Below, in pieces: positions 37,146 through 46,998 of a DNA stretch of 64,000 bases; position 1 is the first letter of the stretch, and each line of letters opens with the position of its first letter. The position numbers were made by a program, and so were the translations under genes. Source of the DNA: Bacteroidaceae bacterium (GTDB lineage Bacteria > Bacteroidota > Bacteroidia > Bacteroidales > Bacteroidaceae); assembly GCA_024398715.1 (NCBI GenBank), contig JAKSIP010000003.1, forward strand, positions 1 through 64,000, given 5' to 3'. The notes beneath the pieces were generated by a model. That model saw nothing but the letters and a program-made list of their open reading frames with translations. It did not search any database and was not told the DNA's origin.

Positions 37146-37993
37146 TCAGCCGGGAAACCGCTTAAATCATGGTTCTTGAATATTTTTTCTCCGTTTTCGG
37201 TTTTGCCTTTGAACTGATAGTCAAGCCATGCTATGACCATTGGAGAAAATTCACCACCGAATTGCTTGAGATATGTTCCTCCGTGTCCGACGGGCAGGTT
37301 GACCTGTGCAACTGGAGTTGTGTATTTTTCGTAATCTATATTGGCATTATCGTATGCTATGTCTGTAGGACCTCCAATGACATACAGGGTAGGGTGGTCA
37401 ATCTTGTAAACGGATTCAGGTGTTGCACCGGCCATAGATACCATATTTCCCATACCGGAATTCATGATTACAGATGTTTTTACACGTGGGTCTGCCGATG
37501 CGAAAATGCATTGTGCGCCGCCACAGGACATGCCCATTGCGCATATCTTTTCCGTATCAATCATTTTTCCGTAGGGGCTTTTTTTGTCTTTTGCCTGCGC
37601 CCCGGCCCAATCCATGGCTTCAATAAGCTGTTCTGATTTTGTTCCTCCTGAATGGTTTGCCAGTTCGTTACCGAATGAACCCTGGTCAAAAGGACCGATA
37701 CCGATTACAAAGTATCCGTGAGAAGCCAGTTCGTTCAGGTAATGTTCATGTTCAAGGCTGGAATTTGCACAGGCGCCGTTGCCGAAAACTATTACCGGCA
37801 GTTTGCCTTCTTCCCTGACTGCATTTTTCAGTTTCTGCGGGCAGTACATTGTAAAGCCCGGCATTCCGCTTTCGCTGAAGGCAACTGCTTTGTAAGGTCC
37901 GCTGCCGCCTTCATCAATAATTTTAGACTCAGTTACTTTTGCATTCATGTTCATGCTGAAAAGAATGCATGCTGCCAAAAATAATTTCTTCAT
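37118..37993 (-). CDS. secreted alpha/beta hydrolase
   Basis: 291 aa from ATG 37993, which gives a clean signal peptide (MKKLFLAACILFSMNMNA). Hydrolase features: VIVFGNGACANSS (oxyanion region), nucleophile elbow AMGMSCGGAQ with Ser, and a late catalytic-type His in VGHGGTY. PET-hydrolase/chlorophyllase-like dienelactone hydrolases look alike, but the substrate cannot be told. Overlaps the TonB receptor gene. Confidence 0.87.
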   Translation of the reverse strand: MKKLFLAACILFSMNMNAKVTESKIIDEGGSGPYKAVAFSESGMPGFTMYCPQKLKNAVREEGKLPVIVFGNGACANSSLEHEHYLNELASHGYFVIGIGPFDQGSFGNELANHSGGTKSEQLIEAMDWAGAQAKDKKSPYGKMIDTEKICAMGMSCGGAQCIFASADPRVKTSVIMNSGMGNMVSMAGATPESVYKIDHPTLYVIGGPTDIAYDNANIDYEKYTTPVAQVNLPVGHGGTYLKQFGGEFSPMVIAWLDYQFKGKTENGEKIFKNHDLSGFPAEWTIKSKNF

Positions 37994-38016
37994 ATCATAT
38001 AAATGTTGGTTGGTTT

Positions 38017-39663
38017 TCACTGCTGGTCCAGACTGAACAGTTTGTTGCATATGTCCAGTGAGGATTCCCTATGGGATATTATTATCATTGTATATTTGCT
38101 TTCAGTGGAATTCAGTGCCGCTATCGACTCATTGACAGATTTTTCAGTTTGGGAGTCCAAAGAAGATGTGGCCTCGTCAAAGAACAGTACATCGGCTCCT
38201 TTATACAGCGCTCTGGCAATTCCGATGCGTTGTTTTTGTCCGCCGGATATGCGGCTTCCGGTTTCGCCTATTTTCGTATCCAGTCCCTGTGGCAGTTTTG
38301 AAACAAAGTCTCCCATGCTTGCAGCTGTTAGAGACTGTTCCACGCGAAACATGTCAATCATGTCAGGAGTGCATCCCAATGCAACATTTTCGGCAAGGGA
38401 AACATCGGCAATGAAAACATCCTGCGGAACATAACCTATTCTTTTCTGCCATGCTGCCGCATTTTCTGCATTAAGCGGAACTCCGTCTATGGTGATTTTT
38501 CCGCTATCCGGAGCAATCAGTCCCAACAAAACGTTGAAAAGGGTGCTTTTTCCTGAACCTGTACGGCCTTTTATGCCGAAAATATCGCCCTTTTCTATTG
38601 TAAGGCCAATGTTCTGCAGAACAGTTCTGTCCTCGTAGCCGAAACAGACGTTTTCCACTTTTATCTCTTTTTCAAACGGGAGTGCACTGATGGGAATCTC
38701 CGGACGTGCAGATTCTGTTGAACATTCTTTTTCAATTATGTTTTTTGAGTATGTTGAATTGCGTAAGGAATTGTATGTTGAAATCAAGGTTCTGATAGAC
38801 GGAATCATGCGCATAACGGCTACTGCAAAAACACCCAGGAACAATTTCATTTCCTGGAGTTCCGTATCCGATGCCGCCAACACGATAATGGATGCAACAA
38901 TGGCAATGCCTATTTCCATAAGGTGTCCGGGTAATGATTCAATGGCAACACGCTGTGAACTGTATCCGGATATATCTTTCAAACCTTTTTCAAACCGTTT
39001 GAACATCATGTCATACGCTCCGTTGACCTGCATTTCGGCATATCCTTTGAATGTCTCCTGAACCAGTTTGTGCTGATCCCTCCTTTTGTAGAATTCAGCT
39101 TTTCCAATACGGTGCAGTTTCTTTCTGACAAGAATGAGATATGCCAGAACAATAGGTGTCAGTGTTCCGAATACCAGTATTGTAGATTTGAAGTCCGCTA
39201 TCAGCAGTGCGGTTATCATCAGCAGGCAGAACAGACTTTCTCCAAAGAATCTGAGTATTCCAGACATGTATCCCATGGTGAAATTGTAACTTGCCCCGTT
39301 GATATCGTACGAAAGTTCCGTTGAATTGGATTTTTTTACAAAGACAAGACCCTTGGAATAGAGGTTTGTGAACATTTTTCCGGAGTAGTGTCTGTAAAGG
39401 GAGAGCAGGTATCTGTTCTGATACCTTATTATCCACAGGCAAAGCAGGCTTCTTGCAGCAATGGCAGCAATGGTTGCTGTTATGACTTCTGTCCTATAGT
39501 CTGTAAAAATGGAATCTTCTTCCAGAACAAGTGAAAGTGCCGGTACAAGTAGTGCTACTCCGCACAGGTTCAATACAGATTTTATAGGTTCCAATGCTGC
39601 TGCCAGATAACCTTTAGCTCTGTATTCTTCTGGAATCAAATCCAATATTTTTTTTAAAACCAT
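38017..39663 (-). CDS. ABC transporter, fused permease and ATPase
   Basis: 548 aa. An N-terminal membrane domain of about six helices (to ~310) is followed by a nucleotide-binding domain with Walker A GRTGSGKST, signature ISGGQKQR and Walker B VLFFDEATSSLD, then switch His in IIISHRES. Half-transporter of the exporter type, resembling lipid-linked glycan flippases (PglK-like), though substrate is inference. A parS-like site lies within the ATPase part. Confidence 0.92.
   Translation of the reverse strand: MVLKKILDLIPEEYRAKGYLAAALEPIKSVLNLCGVALLVPALSLVLEEDSIFTDYRTEVITATIAAIAARSLLCLWIIRYQNRYLLSLYRHYSGKMFTNLYSKGLVFVKKSNSTELSYDINGASYNFTMGYMSGILRFFGESLFCLLMITALLIADFKSTILVFGTLTPIVLAYLILVRKKLHRIGKAEFYKRRDQHKLVQETFKGYAEMQVNGAYDMMFKRFEKGLKDISGYSSQRVAIESLPGHLMEIGIAIVASIIVLAASDTELQEMKLFLGVFAVAVMRMIPSIRTLISTYNSLRNSTYSKNIIEKECSTESARPEIPISALPFEKEIKVENVCFGYEDRTVLQNIGLTIEKGDIFGIKGRTGSGKSTLFNVLLGLIAPDSGKITIDGVPLNAENAAAWQKRIGYVPQDVFIADVSLAENVALGCTPDMIDMFRVEQSLTAASMGDFVSKLPQGLDTKIGETGSRISGGQKQRIGIARALYKGADVLFFDEATSSLDSQTEKSVNESIAALNSTESKYTMIIISHRESSLDICNKLFSLDQQ
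38336..38351. promoter_or_regulatory. parS-like ParB binding site (intragenic)
   Basis: TGTTCCACGCGAAACA, one base from TGTTCCACGTGAAACA, within the ABC transporter gene. About 7 kb to the right of the origin candidate, so the three sites bracket it. Confidence 0.6.
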
Positions 39664-39688
39664 ACCTCACATTTTTCATACAATGTTA

Positions 39689-39696
39689 CAAAGTTA
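39689..39696 (-). promoter_or_regulatory. -7 box of the ABC transporter gene
   Basis: TAACTTTG on the minus strand, about 26 nt before the start. The divergent rnr gene has only a weaker TAAATTCGC at 39711-39719. Confidence 0.55.
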
Positions 39697-39734
39697 ATGT
39701 TTTTTTGTATTAAATTCGCACAAAAGAGATTTCA

Positions 39735-41897
39735 ATGGGACGTTCAAAAAGAATTGCAGCCAAACAGATTGCCGCAGGCGTTACAGATGAGGTAGTCAGG
39801 TTTTTCAGAGAAAACCAGTCTGCAGAGCTGACGGCAAAGCAGATTTGTAAAAATATAGGAATATCGTCTTCATATTATGCGGTATGCTACGAGATTCTGG
39901 CAGACCTTGCTTTTGACGGTTATCTGAAAGACAATAACGGAGTGTTTTCTCTTGCAATCAAGGACAGTTGTCTTGAGGGAACCATAGTACGCAAGACAAG
40001 CGGACGTTATTTGTTTGTTTCTGCAGAAGACCCGGAAGACAAGGTCCAGGTGGCTGAACGCAATCTGAACGGAGCTCTTAACGGTGATCGTGTCAAGCTT
40101 GTACGTTTTGCTGCCCGTCTTCATTCCGCTCCGGAAGGGAAGGTGCTTGAAGTGCTGCAGCGTTCCAGGGATACTTTTGTAGGAACCCTTCAGGTTGATC
40201 GCCGTTTTGCTTTTCTTACTACCGGAAGCCGCGTTGGATACGATATTTTTATTCCGAAACAGAACCTGAAAGGAGGCCTCAACGGTCAGAAAGCGGTAGT
40301 AAAGGTTATCGAATGGCCAAGCAAAGGAAATCCAAGCCCGATTGGCAAGGTGATTGACATTCTTGGCAACGAGGGAGACAACAATACAGAGATGCATGCT
40401 ATTCTTGCAGAATTCGGATTGCCTTACAGTTATCCGGAGAACGTGGCTGCCTATGCCCGGAATATTCCGTCCGGATTTACTGCGAATGATCTGGAAGGGC
40501 GTCAGGATTTCCGTTCCACATTCACAATTACAATAGATCCGCGCGATGCAAAGGACTTTGATGATGCCATTTCTATAAAAGCTCTCAAGAACGGCTGGTA
40601 TCAGGTGGGGGTACATATTGCCGATGTAAGTCATTATGTAAAGGAAGGTGACCTGATTGACAAAGAGGCTTTCAAGCGTGCCACTTCCGTATATCTTGTT
40701 GACCGCACAATTCCAATGCTGCCGGAAAGACTCTGCAATGATTTGTGTTCATTGAATCCCGGGGCTGACAAACTTGCCTATTCCGTAATTTTTACAATTT
40801 CGGCATCGGGCGCAGTCAAAGAGTATCAGATTACCCGTACTGTAATAAACAGCAACTGTCGATTTACATACGAACAGGTTCAGGATATTATTGAAAACAG
40901 GGCGGACCGGAAGATGCTCGAAACCCTGCCAGGTCATGAATATGCGCCTGATATTCTTGTCTTGAACGATATGGCTCAGGAGTTGCGCAAAAAACGTATG
41001 GCCGACGGTTCAATAGATTTTGACCGTCAGGAAGTGCGTTTCGAGATAGATGAAAACGGAAAGCCTTTAAGCGTGTTCTTTAAAAAATCGTTGGAGGCGA
41101 ATCAGCTGATAGAGGAGTTTATGCTTTTGGCAAACCGTTCGGTAGCCCAGTTTATCGGTGATGGAAACAGTAAAACCAAAAAAACATTTGTTTATCGTAT
41201 TCATGAAAAGCCGGATCCTGAAAAATTGGAACGTCTGTCCCAGTTCATATCAAGATTCGGCCATAAAATCAAGACCGATGGCAGCAAGAATGAACTCAGC
41301 CGCTCAATCAACAGACTCCTGTCAGATGTCCGCGGGAAAAAAGAGCAGAATCTGGTTGAGATGATTTCTTTGCGTTCCATGCCCAAAGCACTCTATTCAA
41401 CCCATAATACCGGACATTACGGTTTGTCTTTTGATTACTATACCCATTTTACATCGCCCATACGCCGTTATCCGGATCTGATGGTGCACCGTCTTCTTAC
41501 CCGTTATCTTGCACAGGGGCGCAGCGTCAACCAGCAGCACCTGGAAGACAATTGTGAGCACTGTTCGAATATGGAGCAGGTTGCGGAGCAGGCAGAGCGT
41601 GCCAGCATCAGGTACAAGCAGGTTGAATATATGAGCGAACGTATGGGTATTCCGTTCCAGGCGCATATCAGCGGCGTAACTGAATGGGGGATTTATGCTG
41701 AGATAGACCAGAACAAGTGCGAGGGTCTGATTTCCATACACGATCTGGACGGTGATTATTACGAGTTTGACCAGAAGAACTTCTGTCTGATAGGTCAGCG
41801 TACCCATAAACGTTATTCTTTGGGTGACCCCATTGTCATAGAAGTTAAAAACTGCAACTTGGAAAAGAAACAGATGGATTTCATAATCAGCAAATAG
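39735..41897 (+). CDS. rnr: ribonuclease R
   Basis: 720 aa. Cold-shock-type domains are followed by the RNB catalytic core (TIDPRDAKDFDDAISI with the metal-binding Asp residues; HFTSPIRRYPDLMVHRLL) and a C-terminal S1 domain (ISGVTEWGIYAEID). A 3'-5' exoribonuclease that degrades structured RNA. Followed 53 nt later by comM. Confidence 0.96.
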   Translation: MGRSKRIAAKQIAAGVTDEVVRFFRENQSAELTAKQICKNIGISSSYYAVCYEILADLAFDGYLKDNNGVFSLAIKDSCLEGTIVRKTSGRYLFVSAEDPEDKVQVAERNLNGALNGDRVKLVRFAARLHSAPEGKVLEVLQRSRDTFVGTLQVDRRFAFLTTGSRVGYDIFIPKQNLKGGLNGQKAVVKVIEWPSKGNPSPIGKVIDILGNEGDNNTEMHAILAEFGLPYSYPENVAAYARNIPSGFTANDLEGRQDFRSTFTITIDPRDAKDFDDAISIKALKNGWYQVGVHIADVSHYVKEGDLIDKEAFKRATSVYLVDRTIPMLPERLCNDLCSLNPGADKLAYSVIFTISASGAVKEYQITRTVINSNCRFTYEQVQDIIENRADRKMLETLPGHEYAPDILVLNDMAQELRKKRMADGSIDFDRQEVRFEIDENGKPLSVFFKKSLEANQLIEEFMLLANRSVAQFIGDGNSKTKKTFVYRIHEKPDPEKLERLSQFISRFGHKIKTDGSKNELSRSINRLLSDVRGKKEQNLVEMISLRSMPKALYSTHNTGHYGLSFDYYTHFTSPIRRYPDLMVHRLLTRYLAQGRSVNQQHLEDNCEHCSNMEQVAEQAERASIRYKQVEYMSERMGIPFQAHISGVTEWGIYAEIDQNKCEGLISIHDLDGDYYEFDQKNFCLIGQRTHKRYSLGDPIVIEVKNCNLEKKQMDFIISK

Positions 41898-41950
41898 TCT
41901 TTCAAAACTATTCTGTACAGTAATGCCAAAACACATCAAATCAAAATACT

Positions 41951-42916
41951 ATGCTTGTCAAAGTTTATGGCAGCGCGGTTCAAGGAATCGACGCTTGCGT
42001 AATTACCATCGAAGTTCAGGTTGAACGCGGTATCAAATTTTTTTTGGTAGGACTGCCGGACAGTGCGGTCAGAGAGAGTCATGAAAGGATTGTAACCGCT
42101 CTTCAGATAAGCGGATTCAGGTACCCTACAAGGCAGATAATAATAAATATGGCGCCTGCCGATGTCAGGAAAGAGGGCGCGGCTTACGATTTGCCTTTGG
42201 CTGTGGGGATTCTTGCTGCCGTTGGAGAGATTTCTGCGGATCTTCTGTCATGCTATACCATTATGGGCGAACTCAGTCTTGACGGTTCGCTCATGCCTTT
42301 GCGCGGTGCCCTTTCCATGGCATTGAAAGCCAAGGAGTCAGGTTTCAAAGGCATTATTCTTCCTAAGCAGAATATGGAAGAAGCCGCAGTTGTGTCAGAT
42401 GAGACCTTTTCTGTCTATGGCGCCGCAGATATCCGTTCTGTAACAGATTTTCTTAATGGAGACGTTTCTTCCCTTGAAAAGGCCGTTTTATGCAAAGATA
42501 TGGATTCTTCAAACGCATGTGCTGAATCGGGATTGCTTGATTTCAGAGACGTTTGCGGGCAGGACAGTGTAAAACGTGCCATTGAAGTAGCGGCAAGCGG
42601 TGCTCACAATCTGATAATGATAGGACCTCCCGGCAGTGGCAAATCCATGATGGCAACGCGGATAAATACAATATTGCCCCCGCTTACCATGCAGGAAAGT
42701 CTTGAAACAACAAGAATACATTCAGTTGCTGGAAAAGTTTCCGGCGGACTTATCCGCTTGCGGCCTTTCCGTGCGCCGCACCATACCATTTCCAGTGTGG
42801 CGCTGGTTGGTGGCGGTGCAAATGCCATGCCGGGAGAAATCAGTCTGGCCTGCAATGGCGTACTGTTTCTGGATGAACCCAAAAAACAGAACTTGTGCCA
42901 TTTTGTAAAATCTTAA
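41951..42916 (+). pseudogene. comM: comM/yifB Mg-chelatase-like ATPase, interrupted by the mobile element
   Basis: The frame encodes 321 aa against about 510 usual. Residues 1-~165 are the N-terminal ChlI domain. Walker [10 protein letters not shown] is at about 225, and Walker B VLFLDE ends at codon 309 (42877). The next residues ([12 protein letters not shown]) are unlike comM, where LPEF would be expected, so homology stops here. ComM helps branch migration during transformation. The 3' half should lie beyond the right end of the element, outside this window. Confidence 0.9.
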
Positions 42917-43110
42917 CTATTAGATATTTACAAATTCAGCAAACTTGAAAATCCTGAAAATTCAAGAAGTTTCACCCCAAAATTCGGGCAAATAACAGAA
43001 GATTCCAAATAATGTAAAGTTTATGTCAAAACTTTCCGTCTTTCATACAAAGGTTAAACTATCTGACAGGATAATTTCAATTAAACTTGTACCATTTAGC
43101 TTAAATTCCG

Positions 43111-43119
43111 TACTTTTGC
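43111..43119 (+). promoter_or_regulatory. -7 box of the integrase gene
   Basis: TACTTTTGC, 17 nt before the ATG, with a TTG about 19 nt upstream as a possible -33 element. Lies inside the element, so the integrase has its own promoter after insertion. Confidence 0.65.
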
Positions 43120-43135
43120 GTAATAAATAGATTCT

Positions 43136-44971
43136 ATGGCAGGTAAAAGCATATCAAAGATTGCAGCTTTCCTTGTACGATGCAGTACGGATAAGCAAGA
43201 TTATCAAAGACAGGTGGACGATTTGCGTTCAGTTGTGGATAAACTCGGTTTCTCCTTTCATGAGGAATTAATTTTTGGTGAATACATAACAGGCCGGGAT
43301 GATACAACAAAGAAGGATAGACTTTCTATTATCAGATGTCGAAAAGCCGCATCTGAGAAGAAGTATAATGTCCTACTCGTTGATGAGGTGTCAAGAATGT
43401 CGAGAGATAGCGTTTCTGGACGTGTCTATGTCCGTCAATTCTGCAATTTAGGAATCCCGGTTTATTTCAGAGACAAAAAAAAGTGGACTATCGACCCGAC
43501 AACTGGAAGGGAGGATGAGTCATTTATCAAGGAGTTAGGGCTTTACTTCGATGGTGCTGCTGAGTATCTGAAATCAATGAAAACGCAAATTGCCAGTGGA
43601 CGGAGAAAGAGCCTTAGAAACAACAATCTAGTATTTGGTCACGTTCCTTTCGGTTACACAAAAAGAGGTGGTAAGGATAAGAACCATAAGAGCGAATTGG
43701 TAATAGATGAAGAGACGGCTCCTATCGTGAAGGAAATTTTCAAGAGATATTCAGAGCCAGAAGCCACTTTGAAAAGCGTAGCACTTGCGATTACGGCAAA
43801 ATACGGAGTTAGGAAAACTGTTAGCGGCATACAACAAATCCTCTCACGTCCTGAATACTATACTGGCGAATACACTGTTTATGTGAAAGATCCAGATGAC
43901 AAGGACATGAAGCCGGATGCTTTTACAATCACTTTTGAGCCTTTGATAGAAAAGGAACTGTTCGATATAGCCAAAGTAAAGCGAGAGGCGAACAAAGCCG
44001 GTAAGAATCCATATCCTAAGCAGCAGATACATCCTCTGTCACGTCTAATCAAGTGTCCTTTCTGCGGTCATTCGTTCAGTCCCAGGGCGAGAAGTGGGGA
44101 CAAGCCCGGCGAGAAGAACCGTATCATCAATGGCAAGGTCGCTCTATCGTGGATTTGTATGACAAGAATCAACAATGCCGGGGAGTGTGACAGTCATATC
44201 AATCTTAATGATGAGAAACTTGAAACGTTGGTTTGGGATTTCATCAAGAAGGAGTTGCTGGATTTTGCAAACTTGGAGAATGGAAATAGAGTTGAACGCA
44301 TTGAGCAGTTTGAAGAAAAAATAGCCGAAGCCAAAACTCACATTACATTATATGAAGAAGCCATTTCCAAAACAGAGAAAACAGTTAATAGGGCTTATCA
44401 GGCTTACATAAATGCCCCTGATGAGTTTGCCGATGAAGCGTTGGAAAGATATAATCAATCCATGAAGGAAGTGAAGAAGGTCAAGGATGATTATATTGAC
44501 GAGATAGAAGAACTGAAGAAAAATATCAAGTCTTGGGAAGGATCAATCGCATATTTCAGTCAGACTAATATCACCAAATCCTACATTAAAAAAATTGAGA
44601 AGGATGATGTTGAGAAGCGAAAGATGTTTGTCCAGCTCATAGAAAAGATTGTCCCATACAGCATACGTCCGGGTGTTGTTGTTATCGAATTGTTCACTAT
44701 TAACGGAAGATATTATTTACTTCTGGACGGCAACCAACGTGGGGAAAATCGAATTGCACACTACATAGCCGCACCTTTTGTTACATGGCATACAGAAGAG
44801 AAAGGTAAACTGAAGATGTATGAAATCAACTCATATTTCACTCTGAAGAACATTGACATCTTGCAGGGAAGCGAATATATAAATGACCAGGAACACGTCA
44901 CCTTCAAAGAAATGCAGTCGTTCTGTGCTGCAAATGATTGGGCATTACCGTATAATTATATCTATAAGTAA
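43136..44971 (+). CDS. large serine recombinase (integrase)
   Basis: 611 aa. The N-terminal resolvase domain has catalytic Ser17 in LVRCSTDKQ and SRMSRDSVSGR. The recombinase domain covers about 165-290, followed by a zinc ribbon (CPFCGHSF ... C ... C, about 306-360), a long coiled coil (about 385-480) and a C-terminal tail. This is the layout of phiC31/TP901-type integrases that catalyse attP x attB insertion without transposase. Position next to the comM junction makes it the likely agent of insertion. Confidence 0.95.
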   Translation: MAGKSISKIAAFLVRCSTDKQDYQRQVDDLRSVVDKLGFSFHEELIFGEYITGRDDTTKKDRLSIIRCRKAASEKKYNVLLVDEVSRMSRDSVSGRVYVRQFCNLGIPVYFRDKKKWTIDPTTGREDESFIKELGLYFDGAAEYLKSMKTQIASGRRKSLRNNNLVFGHVPFGYTKRGGKDKNHKSELVIDEETAPIVKEIFKRYSEPEATLKSVALAITAKYGVRKTVSGIQQILSRPEYYTGEYTVYVKDPDDKDMKPDAFTITFEPLIEKELFDIAKVKREANKAGKNPYPKQQIHPLSRLIKCPFCGHSFSPRARSGDKPGEKNRIINGKVALSWICMTRINNAGECDSHINLNDEKLETLVWDFIKKELLDFANLENGNRVERIEQFEEKIAEAKTHITLYEEAISKTEKTVNRAYQAYINAPDEFADEALERYNQSMKEVKKVKDDYIDEIEELKKNIKSWEGSIAYFSQTNITKSYIKKIEKDDVEKRKMFVQLIEKIVPYSIRPGVVVIELFTINGRYYLLLDGNQRGENRIAHYIAAPFVTWHTEEKGKLKMYEINSYFTLKNIDILQGSEYINDQEHVTFKEMQSFCAANDWALPYNYIYK

Positions 44972-44975
44972 AAGT

Positions 44976-46445
44976 ATGAGCAGCAAGAAACAACAATATT
45001 ATGAAGGTCTCATCGCAGCGGCAAGGCCGATGGAAGAGCTTACAGAGGTACTAAATTATGTTGATGAAGAATTAAAGGAAGGATGCTTGACTGAAATAGG
45101 TAAGAAAGCATTTAACCTTATACACGAGTATTTTATATTGGAAGCATACGCACATGCTCCATTAGGGAATATTATGGGTTTCTTAAGCCGATGGGTAAAT
45201 ATAGATGCGGAATCATTAAAGGAGTTTGAGAGACCTATTGCTTACCGTTCTGGCCAAATCTACGATATTATTAGTAATGTCAGCCCTGATAATGCTTATA
45301 TGGTTCTAACGAAGCTTTCAGAATACTCTGATGTTTATGAACGTCTTTGCGAAGCCTATGAGAATAAAGATAAAGATGGGTTTATTAAAGTGATGTCAGA
45401 AAACAAGTGCGACACCAAAGCTGTAACAGAAATATGTAATTTCTATTCAAAAACGGACAAAAATTCCGTAATAAAAGAGATTGATGATGACGATATAGAC
45501 ATCGCTTTTGATAATATACATGACTATTTTGATGAGTTTAATGATTCTTCAGACGAGGTAAAAGAAGCAAATAACTATTTGAATAGTATGCTTAATACAA
45601 TGTCTGAACTTACAGATGTATTTGAAGGAAATATTCAAGAGGAACATATCGAACATTTAAACAGTTTGTTCGAACTAACAGAAAACAGAACCAAGGAAAT
45701 ATATTTCCAGTTTCTTGACTGTGAAAAAGACAATACGCCCAAGGAGCAGGAGGTGCTGGATCAGATAACCACCCGTCCAGAAGTAGCGGAATATTTCAGA
45801 CAGTGGAGGGAGGAATATTTAACTCTCAGTAGTGAAGAACTAAAGGCAGAAACGGAAAGTACTAGAGCCAGCTCGTCAGGTAGAAATCCTGGCTGTTGGT
45901 TGATTATGGGCAGTTTAGCAGAATTGAGTAGATGGAACACTATTATTCAAATTAAGGTGTGGCCAAAGGTATTCAAAGTCGTTTCCGCTTTCAAATACAC
46001 TAAAACTACATCAAAGAAACTTGAAAAGGCAATAAACAATATGGGAGCCAGTTTGATATATAAAGCGGCTGAGAACATCGGTATTGCCAAGGAGTATTCC
46101 AAAAATGATGTGGCCAGTTCCTACGCTCGTACAATGAGTTTTATCGGTTGTGAAAGAAGAGACATAAAGCCATATATGGAAATGCTTGATGTGTATATGC
46201 AATGTGTGGAACAGGATAAACAGAATAAATTTGAATCACGACATAGATTAAGCGGTGACGAATCCGGCACTTACAGCCGCCGCAATTCTTCTTACAATGA
46301 AAAAATGGACTCAGTTGATGTCCGTGATATTCTTGCAGATTATTGCAATAAGAATGAGGAAATGGCACAGTTTCTTGCAGACAATAAACCAAAAATCAAA
46401 GAAGCCCTAATAATGATAAGGCAACTGCTTTCAAGCCATAAATAA
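44976..46445 (+). CDS. 489-aa protein of unknown family
   Basis: Starts at ATG 44976, 4 nt after the integrase stop, so probably co-transcribed. Mostly alpha-helical and acidic, with an Asp-rich stretch (EIDDDDIDIAFDNIHDYFDEF) near residue 170. A short hydrophobic patch is near 310 (NPGCWLIMGSLAEL), followed by a basic helical part. No signal peptide, catalytic motif or known domain could be recognised. A strong terminator follows. Placement suggests a role in element maintenance or control of integration (inference). Confidence 0.72.
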   Translation: MSSKKQQYYEGLIAAARPMEELTEVLNYVDEELKEGCLTEIGKKAFNLIHEYFILEAYAHAPLGNIMGFLSRWVNIDAESLKEFERPIAYRSGQIYDIISNVSPDNAYMVLTKLSEYSDVYERLCEAYENKDKDGFIKVMSENKCDTKAVTEICNFYSKTDKNSVIKEIDDDDIDIAFDNIHDYFDEFNDSSDEVKEANNYLNSMLNTMSELTDVFEGNIQEEHIEHLNSLFELTENRTKEIYFQFLDCEKDNTPKEQEVLDQITTRPEVAEYFRQWREEYLTLSSEELKAETESTRASSSGRNPGCWLIMGSLAELSRWNTIIQIKVWPKVFKVVSAFKYTKTTSKKLEKAINNMGASLIYKAAENIGIAKEYSKNDVASSYARTMSFIGCERRDIKPYMEMLDVYMQCVEQDKQNKFESRHRLSGDESGTYSRRNSSYNEKMDSVDVRDILADYCNKNEEMAQFLADNKPKIKEALIMIRQLLSSHK

Positions 46446-46469
46446 TCACATATAAACCTTATCTGAAAC

Positions 46470-46506
46470 TGGCATCTTGACATAAGTCTTGATGCCATTT
46501 TTTTTT
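46470..46506 (+). terminator. intrinsic terminator after the integrase operon
   Basis: TGGCATCTTGAC / GTCTTGATGCCA stem with ATAA loop, followed by nine T. Confidence 0.88.
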
Positions 46507-46583
46507 GCCAATAATCTTCCAAAAATTGCCAGCATCAATCTTTTTTAAATTTTTTTATATCTGATATTCAATTTGTTGCATAA

Positions 46584-46592
46584 TATTTTTGC
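46584..46592 (+). promoter_or_regulatory. -7 box of the 100-aa/DUF3987 operon
   Basis: TATTTTTGC about 80 nt before ATG 46673. It contains the TTG at 46589 that would otherwise extend that frame, ruling out the longer start. Confidence 0.6.
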
Positions 46593-46672
46593 CAACAATT
46601 CAAAAATTTACTGTCAAAAACCAGTTGCAGATTCTGTCAGCGGAGCTAACAAGCAAGAGCTTCACAAGGACA

Positions 46673-46975
46673 ATGAATAAAAGAATTGGAACTGGCACAC
46701 AGAAGCAAACGATAACTCCTAAAGAGTTCGTCAAGATTTGGAACATCCTTCTTTCCAATGCAAAGAAAGGAATCAAGGAGGGTGACGTATTCCCGAAGGT
46801 CTTGTTCACTATGGAATCTGAAGCTGGGCTGAAAGACAACCTGGACTTCGTGATGAGTCGCGTCAATAGCGACAAGGAGTTTCAGCAGGAGGTGTCCGAG
46901 TTTACAGGAACGATGGTGTCTTTCGAAGCTGTGATGTGTGAAAACAATATTCAGATAGTAGTAAACAACAAGTAA
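46673..46975 (+). CDS. 100-aa protein of unknown function
   Basis: Read from ATG 46673, with AAGGA just upstream. A small single domain of alternating helices and strands (TPKEFVKIWNILLSNAKKG; VSEFTGTMVSFEAVM), no known motif. Twenty-three nt before the DUF3987 gene, so likely the same transcript. Confidence 0.7.
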   Translation: MNKRIGTGTQKQTITPKEFVKIWNILLSNAKKGIKEGDVFPKVLFTMESEAGLKDNLDFVMSRVNSDKEFQQEVSEFTGTMVSFEAVMCENNIQIVVNNK

Positions 46976-46998
46976 TAACAATTAAAAAAACAAGAAAA

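Noticed and set aside
39870..40634. 254-codon minus-strand frame inside rnr
   Set aside because: Antisense shadow of the RNase R gene.
46589..46672. 28 extra N-terminal codons for the 100-aa protein
   Set aside because: Start TTG overlaps the -7 box; ATG 46673 has an AAGGA upstream.
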